Positions 1 to 8,680 of a stretch of DNA of 64,000 nucleotides are shown here, one piece after another. Position numbers and translations under genes: made by a program. Position 1 is the stretch's first letter. Each line of letters begins with the position of its first letter. The notes under the pieces were generated by a model. It was not told the DNA's origin, did no database searches, and saw only the letters and a list, made by a program, of their open reading frames with translations. This stretch comes from Prinia subflava (Eukaryota > Chordata > Aves > Passeriformes > Cisticolidae), in NCBI RefSeq assembly GCF_021018805.1, contig NC_086250.1, forward strand, positions 63,284,822 to 63,348,821, in the 5' to 3' direction.

Positions 1-13
1 GAGCTGTGAGCTG

Positions 14-38
14 TCCCATCCCATCCCATCCCATCCCA
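14..38. repeat. (TCCCA)5 microsatellite
   Basis: Five perfect tandem TCCCA units are visible at the left edge of the window. Confidence 0.9.
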
Positions 39-1847
39 GTGAAGTGTTCAGCAGGGTCAGCCTTGTCCAAGGCTGCCATTCTCCAAACGGCCCTGTCCCC
101 CTTCTTGCCCAGCCAGACACTGAACTCGCCTCTGTTGTTTGTTTCCCTGCCCAGAGCACTGATCTGTTCTCCATAGTGACAGCTTGCTGCATGCACAGAA
201 TGTCCCATAACCATAAAGACACTCTATAAGCACACTCGAAAAACACAAGGGATAACCAATATGTTGCTGTTATTGACCATAAAGGTCATCCTTGTTCTGC
301 AGGGCTATGAAAGTTCTGTGAAATCCCTTAGGCTGCTGGGAGGCTGCTCTTTAGCTATGACCAAACCTCTGCAGGTTCTGGGTGTTTCTCCTTACTGCTT
401 GCCTTTTATCTGTGGAGATAAAGCATTCCTCCATCATAAATCTCCTGGTTAGCAACCTGGATTTCTGTGTCAACCATCTATTTGGGCTGCCTTCTTGGCA
501 AAGAGCTTAATATTTGTGTAGGAGCAGAAAAGGCTCCCATCAAAACACTGAAACCAACTTTTTAAAAAGTTTTTTTTATACGGATCCAGCCATTCTGTGG
601 GGACGGAGACTGGGATGAGTTTGTCACCTGTTTTAATGGCAGACTGCTTGACCTCTGCCTGGACACCTGCTATACCTGTAGAGCCAGAAAGGTGTCCTGC
701 CATGGGGTCTCCTGGGGCAGGGGACTCGGGTTGGAAAACACGACCAAGGAACTGCACTTTTCTCAGTGTCCATGACCTTCCCTCAAATGCAGCCCATCAG
801 ACAGTCTGTTTTTCTATCACCCCCTCCTCTCTTTTTTGCAGTATTTTGACAATCAGCCTGCTGCTGGATGACCTGCACTGAACTGTATGTGCAAGCCTGG
901 GGATAGGTGAGGCTAAAGTCTCAGATCTTTTTGTAGTGAGGAACTGTTTTAGTCTGAAGACATGCATTGCTGCCGGTATCTGTGCTTAGCTTACTGGGAT
1001 CTCAGAAGTTTTAGTAAGAATATTCACAATAATAATAAAAATAATCTTCTTGGATAAGGGTCTTTACTGAAATGCTATACTAACTACTGCTAGACATCCT
1101 TCGATGTGGAGAGGGAGAGGATGTCAGTACCCTGTGTGCAGTCTGTATGATCTCCCTGTTTTCATAATAGCTTAGAGATGAGAACCTGGAATGAGTTTTT
1201 CTGTGGGAAAAGCAGTTGAGTTGGGAGTCTTGGGCTGGGTCTGTTGAGGGAAGGGTTTGATACTACAGGTCAATTCCGGTTTTTCCCTTGTTGCCTGCTC
1301 AGAAGGGATTGGGTTGATGCCTTTGCACTGGTGTAAGGATTTGCTCTGTCATTGATCACAGGAGCCACACCATCCTCTGAGGAAACATGCCCTTCTGCTG
1401 GGAGTTGCTCTTCTGAGCCACATCTGGGACTAGGGGAGCTGCCTCTCTTCCTGGTGACAGCAAAATACCTGGCATAGGCACTGCAGAAAAATCTGCTGAT
1501 ATTCCTTCTCCTGGGGAGGTCAATATTTGGAATCCATACCATGGGTGGGCTGTCCTGGTAGAGGATAAGCAGTCTTAGAAGCTTGGAGTGGTCTTGTGGG
1601 AGAAAGGTGGAGTGTGGAGGCCAGGGAAGATGGCAGTAGGATAGTAATCAGGTGTTCCACACTGGGTGACTTGTGTGTTGTCGTGTCCCTTTCCCACAGC
1701 TGCTTGCTTTCATCCCATGCCATGTGTCCCAGTGGGCAGCTGCTGTTGGCACATCCTGCCCACAAACACAGCCCAAGCTATGCAGGGCTGCTCCTGCTCT
1801 TTGCCTTACCATAGCTGGGGCGGGCTGTTGTGACTGAGGCAGGAAGG

Positions 1848-1864
1848 TGATGATGATGATGATG
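1848..1864. repeat. (TGA)n trinucleotide run
   Basis: A short perfect TGA/GAT run of about five and a half units, with no coding context. Confidence 0.85.
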
Positions 1865-4181
1865 TCCTTCAGTGACCCCAGAGGTACTGAGTCCATGCAG
1901 TCATAGCATATGGAATACTTAAGATTTCCCAAAGCAGAGGAAAGCTACCAACAGAGATGTGAATTCTGAGATGCCAAATGGCAGATCTGAGAATCTCCAA
2001 CCTGTGTCTTTGTCTCAATTCAAGAAATACTGATTCTGAACTGATGGGTGAAGAAAACTCTGGTGAAATAATATGGAATTCCTTTCAGGAATCTTATGGC
2101 TAAGATACCATGGCAGAACAGATGCTGTTGGTATGGCAAGAAAAGGGCAGATTTGCTGCTGGAGGTTTCTGAAGCCAAATCTTCTGAAGCTGGTCTGCAT
2201 CTTACCACAGGATTTGATTGCATAGTCTGAATTTTGTAATGTTTTCATAACTGTAGATGTGAATCATTCAGTTTGGAAGAATAAGTGGCGACCTCAATTT
2301 GTTTTGTTTTGTTTTTTTTTTTTTAATTAAAAAATTAATGTAAAAATTTTTTTTCTTCCAGTCTCTGGTGTTTGATTGTGCTATATAAATCTACCATTGT
2401 ATTCTATTTAACTTTGTTCTTCAGTAACAAAAAAATCCAGAGCAATGAGATTTAGCAATTGTCCTGTTTGCTTCTATATCTGCACACTGGTCGAAACATT
2501 GAAGGATGTTGCTAAAAATAAGCATCCTCTTCCTGCAAAGCAGTGAACTTGGACTGTAAAGTGCATCTTTCAGGGAGGTACACGAAGTAACAGGAAATCA
2601 GCTCGGTCTTATTTCAGTTTACTGGTGCTTGGCAATGATGTCACCCTTCTAGAACAAGGGTTAGGCCCTTAGAACAGGAGTAGTAATTCTGTTCCACAAT
2701 CCCATGTTTCACAGAAATGACCTCTGGTTAGCTATGAGGCTGAGCCAACATGCAGGGAAAATGGGAGGGCAGGGTCATCTGAGCTTTTTTCAGGGACATC
2801 TGTTGTCATTTGGGAAAAATAAAGGATCCCTAACCATATAGGTTTTGTTCCTTAAGTGATAAAGCTGGTGATAAACCCCAAGTATTAATGTTGTGTTCCT
2901 TGTGCCAACAGAGTTAATATTTTCTTTTCATGTCCTTATTTCCTTCATTTTTCAGTTAATGAAATCACCTGATAATGTGAGTGACAAATTTTGGGCTTTC
3001 AGAATTTTTATTTGTTGCTAAAAGTGGCAAACCCAAGCAAACTACAAAAAGAAAAAAAAGGAAGAAAAACTACTCTAGTGTCCTAATAAAGGAAGTTCAG
3101 TGTGTCTTTAATTAATCTGCTATTTTCTGGAAAATAATGATAATTTAGATTTTAACAGATGAAAAATTATTTTTGAAATGCTTTGACTCAACCTTTTTGT
3201 TTTAAGTGAAATTTGTAACCCATGAGCCTGTTTAAGGAGATTACTTTAACAGCAATGATATTTTTGTTTTAGAAGAAAGATTGTAAATTCCAAGTTCCAG
3301 TGAGTTTTCTTACTTTTACCGGTTTGTTGGGGTTTTTGGTTTTTTTCCCCTTCCTCTGAGCAGGTTGGTCAGGTCTGCTTAAGTGTGTAATAGTTGCACA
3401 CCAGACAGAAGTCTAATTTCAGAAATTATTAAATTTCAACCCTTGAAAATTCCATTTGTTTTCTTATTTCCTTTTTTCAAACAATAAACATTTTTGATAC
3501 TGTTTGAAATGTTTGATGTTCATGTACACTTGGCTCTAAGAGGCAGGATTGTCCTCATTGTATTGATAGTTTTCAGCTACCTTTTGCACTGTGCATTTTA
3601 ACGCTATTGTGAAGTGGTTTACCTTAATGCAGACATTTAATCAAGATTCATATGAATCTTATTAATCCTTAAGTTCTTCATAAATAAATATGTTACCATA
3701 CTTTTGTAACAGAAATTATTGGTAGTGCAGTGTTAGAGTTTATTCATGCTACAGAATGTATTCATATAAATATATTTAAATTCAAAGGAATTTATTGAAA
3801 AAAATAAATAGTTATTCCCTTCCTATGAGTGAAAAAATGAAGATGAGAGTGAAAAGGTTCACTGGGACAATGCATCAGCCTACTGTAAAAATGAGAAAGA
3901 TTGTCCTGTTTTCAGAATTCAGTGTCAACGTATCCCGTATCATCCACATAGGTGGTGTATGTACTCACCACATAGGGGGGATCCAGTAACCATAGGAAAA
4001 AAAAAATGTTCAGAAATTAAGGATTATCACTGTCCTACACAAAAGAAAAAAATCCTGTCTATTATAGCACGTTTGCCAAACAAAGATCCAAAACCTACAT
4101 GTGTATGACTCCCTCTGCAGGAGGCCTTATATCTATAGTTCATATTTGTATAATTGTTCTGTTCATTTGAGATATATCTGT

Positions 4182-4187
4182 CCTGTC
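4182..4187. repeat. Target-site duplication, left copy (CCTGTC)
   Basis: CCTGTC lies directly before the TG that opens the 5' LTR and recurs directly after the CA that closes the 3' LTR. Six-base duplications are typical of alpharetrovirus-like and ERVK-like integrases. Confidence 0.93.
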
Positions 4188-4522
4188 TGTGGGCCTGACA
4201 TTGGTCTGAATTTAGGCTTCAGGCTCTGCTAGTGTCTGTGTGAAAGGCAAGTGAGCAACTTTCTCATGTTAGCCTGAGAAATCTAAAGGAGGAATTCAAA
4301 CAAACCTTGGGAAGTGAGAAACCATCCGCAGGTGGTGTTTTTCCAACATGTTTACTGGAAAGAAATATTTACAAAAGAGTGTAGACGCTGAATAACCAAT
4401 CATGTTCTTTGTACCGAACTACTCTATAAAAGTAGAATGTAGAAGAATAAAGTTTGCTCTCATCTTTACCATCATGGAGAGTCATGTTGTTATTTCTGTG
4501 CCGTCCGAAAACCATAGCAACA
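4188..4522 (+). repeat. 5' LTR of the provirus
   Basis: It begins TGTGGGCC and ends AGCAACA. It carries CCAAT (4396-4400), TATAAAA (4425-4431) and AATAAA (4446-4451). The hexamer sits only about 15 bases after the TATA box, so the cap site probably lies just downstream of it and R is very short. That arrangement is known from avian leukosis-type LTRs. I found no base difference from the 3' LTR when reading them against each other. Confidence 0.96.
4396..4431 (+). promoter_or_regulatory. U3 core promoter of the 5' LTR (CCAAT and TATA boxes)
   Basis: CCAAT at 4396-4400 is followed 25 bases later by TATAAAA at 4425-4431. Transcription would start at about 4455-4460 by usual spacing. Neither motif is mutated, in keeping with a young element. 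Activity is not shown by sequence alone. Confidence 0.8.
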
Positions 4523-4524
4523 TC

Positions 4525-4542
4525 TGGTGACCTGACGTTTTC
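4525..4542 (+). promoter_or_regulatory. Primer-binding site, tRNA-Trp type, divergent
   Basis: Two bases after the LTR the sequence reads TGGTGACC then TGACGT. The first eight bases match the tRNA-Trp primer site of avian leukosis-type viruses. After that one base appears to be missing and the 3' third differs. Another tRNA isoacceptor could fit better, so the primer identity is probable, not certain. Confidence 0.75.
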
Positions 4543-4610
4543 GAAGAAGTTCAGCGCAGCCAGGACTGATTCATGCAGCAAAGCTTGAAAATTCTACCTG
4601 CCTCCTCAGA

Positions 4611-4618
4611 GAGGTAAG
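4611..4618 (+). promoter_or_regulatory. Splice donor in the proviral leader
   Basis: GAG|GTAAG, with the cut after 4613, matches the donor consensus about 70 bases downstream of the primer site, where retroviruses place their major donor. An acceptor was not identified with confidence. Confidence 0.6.
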
Positions 4619-4932
4619 CGAAGTATCTCCACGTTTTTTCTAAAGAATGCTGGTCCTGCTGACCATGGAAAAAGATCAATCCTGCCAAAAGACAGCAGGT
4701 CGGACGGCACCCAGCACAGCTGGACTTTAATTTCTAGAAAAGACAGCCGGGCAGAGGTTCCAGAAAAACCTGGGGAACCCCTCTCCTGAGAGAGGACAGC
4801 TTGTGCCTTTCCTGACAAGAGCAGCTGGAATTCTTCGCTGCCGACAGCTTGCCCAGCGCTCCCCCGACCTCTTTCGGTTCTGTCTGGCCGAGATCAAAGC
4901 GAGCGTCTGTAAGCCTCTCCCGGCCGGCAGAG

Positions 4933-5301
4933 ATGGCGCTTCCTTGGCTTTTCCTTCTCCTTTCTTCATACCACGGATGGCTGGCAGTGGTTCCTGCGCT
5001 ATCATCCACTGCGACTAGTCTGTACCGTGACTTTAAAAGATGCTATCCCGTCCAAGATACAGCTGGTCAGATTCCGACCCGGAGTGTGACACAACGATCC
5101 TTTCCTCGTCGGCGTGGCCCAGCATCTGGCCTGCGGACGGGACCGGAATCGAAAACCTTTGATCCCTCTGTATCCTTCTGTGTGTTCAGGGCGAAAAGTT
5201 CACTTTATGAGTGTTTTATGCTTTTAACGTTACCTGTGCTTGTTTTTATGATTGCCTGTGTGAGTTTAGGGCTTGTCTTTCTTTGTGTCTCTGTGTTTTA
5301 A
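4933..5301 (+). CDS. Small open frame with signal-peptide-like start and hydrophobic C-terminus
   Basis: This 122-codon frame lies in the proviral leader, downstream of the splice donor. I chose the ATG at 4933 rather than the in-frame one at 4849 because it has a G at -3 and a G at +4, and because it directly precedes a hydrophobic stretch (residues about 2-25) resembling a signal peptide. The middle (about 50-85) is rich in Arg, Ser and Pro. Residues about 94-122 form one long hydrophobic segment running to the stop, so a membrane protein without a cytoplasmic tail is conceivable. I see no zinc knuckle, protease or polymerase motif and no cysteine pattern typical of an env protein. It could be an env-derived remnant, a captured host exon or chance. 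Translation is unproven. Confidence 0.25.
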   Translation: MALPWLFLLLSSYHGWLAVVPALSSTATSLYRDFKRCYPVQDTAGQIPTRSVTQRSFPRRRGPASGLRTGPESKTFDPSVSFCVFRAKSSLYECFMLLTLPVLVFMIACVSLGLVFLCVSVF

Positions 5302-5317
5302 CTTTGTTCTTTCCCTT

Positions 5318-5870
5318 GTGTGGAGGTGGGGGGTGCGGTGAGACAGGCATGGCAGCACGGATGCGATCTCCCTGCCTTCTCTCTCTCTCGCTCGGTTCTT
5401 CTCCCGCCCTGCTCCAGGGCGCTGCAGCGGCTGCAAAATCTCTCTCTCTCTCGTTTTTCCGTACTCGGTTTTCCCCCCTCCCCACAGGCGCGCGGGTCGG
5501 GCGGGCGCGCAGATCCCTTCCCCGCGCGGTGCCGCTGAGACGGGCGGCTTGGAGCAGCTTTGCCTCTTCGTCCCCCCCCCCCTTCCCCCCAGGGCGGTGA
5601 GGGGGGCCACCGGCTCTCCGCTTGAGACAGGCGGCGGCAGGGCGGCGGCGGGCTGAGCCCCGCCGAGCCCCGCTCCATTGTCCCCTCTCCGTTTCCCCTC
5701 CATTTCCTTCCCGCGTGAATTTGCACAGCAAGTCGTCATAGGAATGGAGGAGCGGTCTCCTCGCTCCTTTTCCCCCTTCCCCCCGCCATGAGCGGCGGGG
5801 TTCGCTCCCCACTCCTTCCCTGCGGGCCGAGCGGCTGGCTGCGAATAGGGCACGAGGAACTTGCCGTTCC
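5318..5870. other. CpG-rich, GC-rich block inside the provirus
   Basis: CpG is frequent here (GCGCGCGG, CGGGCGGGCGCGC and similar), against AT-rich and CpG-poor flanks. It also contains CT dinucleotide runs near 5.38-5.46 kb and C-runs near 5.57-5.59 kb. It looks like the promoter or first-exon DNA of a housekeeping gene, or a structured retroviral leader. Undecayed CpGs agree with recent insertion. No coding assignment is made. Confidence 0.7.
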
Positions 5871-5926
5871 TCTAGACAGCGGATAATGCTGTAGGAGTTG
5901 CTTCGCTTGAATTTTTTTTTTACATA

Positions 5927-6240
5927 GAAATGGGGGCCACGTTTGTTTGGATTTTCCCCAGCTCTGCGGAGCGGCCCTGGGGCCATTGAGCCCCCAAAGC
6001 CCCACTTAGGGCAGGGCCAAATAGCTTCACCGCCTTTAAGGCAGGCAGAAGCTTTTTCCTTTACAGAAAAATGGGGGCCACGTTTGTTTGGATTTCCCCC
6101 AGCTCCGCGGGGTGGCCCTGGGGCCCTTGAGCCCCCAAAGCCCCACTCAGGGAGGGCCAAATAGCTTCGTCGCCTTTGAGGTGAGCAGAAGCTTTTCCTT
6201 TTAGAGGGACAGTTGATTTTTGTTTGGGTTTTTTCCCTTC
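5927..6240 (+). repeat. 141-bp tandem repeat, about 2.2 copies
   Basis: The motif TGGGGGCCACGTTTGTTTGG occurs at 5931 and again at 6072. Each is followed by the same GC-rich run containing GAGCCCCCAAAGCCCCAC and then AGAAGCTTTTTCCTTT. A degenerate partial third copy starts at about 6200. The copies differ by scattered substitutions and small indels, so the duplication is older than the insertion and was part of the mobile genome. Confidence 0.9.
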
Positions 6241-6264
6241 CCCCCCCCAAAACATTTCTTCTCA

Positions 6265-7830
6265 AGGCGTCTCTGTGAACAGAACTGGAGCCTTAAATGC
6301 CTGTTCATAATAGAAGAAAAATGACAAGAAATACAAAAAACAAATAAGCAACCTTTGTTGCCTTTCGCAGATAACACAAGTATTATTAATAATTCTACAG
6401 TATAACCATCAGTTATATTTTAAGTGTTATCTCAGTTTTTAAGATATTTGATGTGAATTCACTGATATGATAAAGTTATCACAGTTCTACAGCCGGCTGC
6501 TACTGCTGCTGCTTCTGCTTCTTCTCATGTACTTTGCTATTTGTCTATAATTGCCTGTAAGACACGTGTCACCCAAGAATTTTTCCTTGTTTTCTAGCTG
6601 TCTATGCTAGCTTTGCATTCATGATTTTCTAAATATTTTCAGATTTCCAGATAAGGTTATCTGAGTTTGTAAGAATGCCTCCTCTGTCCTGACGGTTTGG
6701 GATGCAGTTCCAATCCTGGTCACAGACCATCTCAAGAGCCTGCTGAGCTCAGAGCATCTCTACCCTGACAAATTTAGGAGGTGTCAATTACCATATTAGT
6801 TTTTTATTATAAGATTTTTAAGAAGCTTGTTTTTAAAATTGGTGTAAGGGATTCCTCTGCAGTTAGAGCTGGGCACTGGCCATGCCTTGGCTCTCTCTGG
6901 ATGGGAATTGCCTATTTGCCCAGATGTTTTAGCAAGAAATTACATGAGTTATTTGACTCAACAATTTGACCTTTAAATATAATAGCTGAATTGATCTTTG
7001 AGGTGAACCTGGAATTCCTGCCCGGGAAGGATGAACAGGTTGTCACTGGAAAAGAAGCACTTCAGCTTTTGCAGTTCCTGGGCTGATCAAAATTAGTATC
7101 AAAAAGATAACATGCAAAAATATAACATTTATGTTATGGACCTGAAGAAAAAGTAATTATGAAACCTGGATGTTGAATTTAGACAATGGAGCCTGACAAG
7201 TTTGTTAATTTAAGGGGAAGATGTGCCTGTGTTTTATCATTAGCAGGTTCAGCAGTCGTGTTACCCATCACCTTTGAGGAGTGAAAAGGGACATTGCATA
7301 GCCTTAGTGGCTGTCGTATAGACTGCAAAGATGACCATGTGGTTGGAAGTTATGGAGACAACAGAAGTCCTGTGTCAGCAGCATGGTCCTGTTTTCATCG
7401 ATCATCCTCGAGTCACTCCCTGCTCCAGGCTTCAAGAAGACATCCAGTGATGCTAAGGATCAACATCTTGTCTCAATGGACATTTCCTTTTCATGTGTTT
7501 TAATTTTATAGTAGATGTTGTTTCATTTAAGTTTCCTACATAGATGTAGTTGTATTTTAGGTAATATTTCACGTGCCTTCGGTGTATGTTTTGTAGTTAT
7601 TAAGGGCTGTTATTTCACTTTGTGGTTTTTGCCTTTCTGGTCTTTGGGATCATGTAGATTTTTTTTTGGAGTCAGATATCTTTTTATTGATATTTTTATT
7701 AAATTTATTATTCTTTTTTTCTAGGTGACATCCTACAGATATCATGGGCCAATTGAGTGACCAGTGGTCCAGTCCTGCACATCCTGCAATGGGTCTTTGC
7801 CCTTTCAAACATCACATGCATTTTTGCATT
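6265..7830. other. AT-rich proviral interior without recognisable gene
   Basis: About 1.6 kb of AT-rich DNA with many stops in all frames. It ends at an A-rich tract and looks more like a 3' UTR or intron than a retroviral gene. I recognise no reverse transcriptase, integrase or env motif. It may be captured host sequence. Confidence 0.55.
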
Positions 7831-7904
7831 AAAAAAAAAACAAAAAAAACCAAAAAAAAAAAACAAAAAAAAAAAACAAAAAAAAAAAAAAAAAAAAAAA
7901 AAAA
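7831..7904 (+). repeat. Internal A-rich tract
   Basis: 74 bases of A broken only by five scattered C residues, lying between the AT-rich interior and the final 420 bp of the provirus. No AATAAA occurs in the 30 bases before it; ATTAAA is formed only by running into the tract. It may be a fossil poly(A) tail from recombination, or a plain simple repeat. Confidence 0.9.
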
Positions 7905-8327
7905 GGGTCAACTCAGGTTGTCCAAATAATTGGAAAATTAAATCAGTTTGCGGTTGCAGGTTGCAAGGACCACTGTCCTTTGCTAAAAGGCAGAAAAAGC
8001 CCTTGTTATCTGAAAGGATGATTCCTAGAGTGATGGATCTTGACAAATTAGACTGCCATTTTTGAGCAGGCTAATGATGTTTTGTTTTTTTCTGTATTAG
8101 AATTAGTAAATAGCTAAGCTTGACGCTGGTGCATGGACATGGTTATGAAGGGTCAACACCAAATGCCACAGAACTTCCCTGACCATTTAAGTTGGTGCCC
8201 AATGAAAGTTCTGTTTAGTAATTGGTTGATTACTAATGGGACTTCTGGTGTCATGTTTGTCTTTTTTTCTCTTGCAAGGGCCCTGCAGGAGAGGACACAG
8301 ACACAGACGCCGCCCTCAGCAAAAACT

Positions 8328-8339
8328 AAAAGGGGGAGA
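8328..8339 (+). promoter_or_regulatory. Polypurine tract
   Basis: AAAAGGGGGAGA directly precedes the TG of the 3' LTR. It is the canonical site for priming plus-strand retroviral DNA and is intact. Confidence 0.93.
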
Positions 8340-8674
8340 TGTGGGCCTGACATTGGTCTGAATTTAGGCTTCAGGCTCTGCTAGTGTCTGTGTGAAAGGC
8401 AAGTGAGCAACTTTCTCATGTTAGCCTGAGAAATCTAAAGGAGGAATTCAAACAAACCTTGGGAAGTGAGAAACCATCCGCAGGTGGTGTTTTTCCAACA
8501 TGTTTACTGGAAAGAAATATTTACAAAAGAGTGTAGACGCTGAATAACCAATCATGTTCTTTGTACCGAACTACTCTATAAAAGTAGAATGTAGAAGAAT
8601 AAAGTTTGCTCTCATCTTTACCATCATGGAGAGTCATGTTGTTATTTCTGTGCCGTCCGAAAACCATAGCAACA
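8340..8674 (+). repeat. 3' LTR of the provirus
   Basis: Same 335-bp length and, by eye, the same sequence as the 5' LTR. CCAAT is at 8548-8552, TATAAAA at 8577-8583 and AATAAA at 8598-8603, the last serving as the likely poly(A) signal of the element. Its promoter could also drive host DNA to the right. Confidence 0.96.
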
Positions 8675-8680
8675 CCTGTC
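8675..8680. repeat. Target-site duplication, right copy (CCTGTC)
   Basis: Exact copy of the six bases before the 5' LTR, starting at the base after the closing CA. Confidence 0.93.

Larger units (their letters stand above)
1..4187. other. AT-rich unique DNA, no supportable gene
   Basis: I see no recognisable protein, RNA gene or transposon here. The short open frames have no family features and no convincing splice context. It holds a five-copy TCCCA run at the left edge, a GAT trinucleotide run near 1.85 kb, and T-rich low-complexity DNA near 2.30-2.35 kb. From about 2.8 kb onward it is strongly AT-rich, like avian intronic or intergenic DNA. Confidence 0.6.
4188..8674 (+). mobile_element. 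Complete young non-autonomous endogenous retrovirus
   Basis: This 4487-bp element has two 335-bp LTRs that I read as identical, TG...CA ends, a 6-bp target duplication, a tRNA-Trp-like primer site and a polypurine tract abutting the 3' LTR. Identical LTRs mean recent insertion, because both copies come from one template. LTR size, a poly(A) hexamer just after the TATA box, primer type and duplication length together resemble avian alpharetroviruses, though I cannot place it in a named family. No sense frame encodes a recognisable gag, protease, reverse transcriptase, integrase or env. The interior holds, in order, a leader with a splice donor, a CpG-rich block, a 141-bp tandem repeat, AT-rich DNA, an A-rich tract and a 3' viral end. 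It must therefore have been mobilised in trans. Boundaries are firm; family assignment is inference. Confidence 0.95.

Noticed and set aside
7708..8065. Overlapping Lys-rich and Phe-rich frames
   Set aside because: They are produced by the internal A-rich tract of the provirus.
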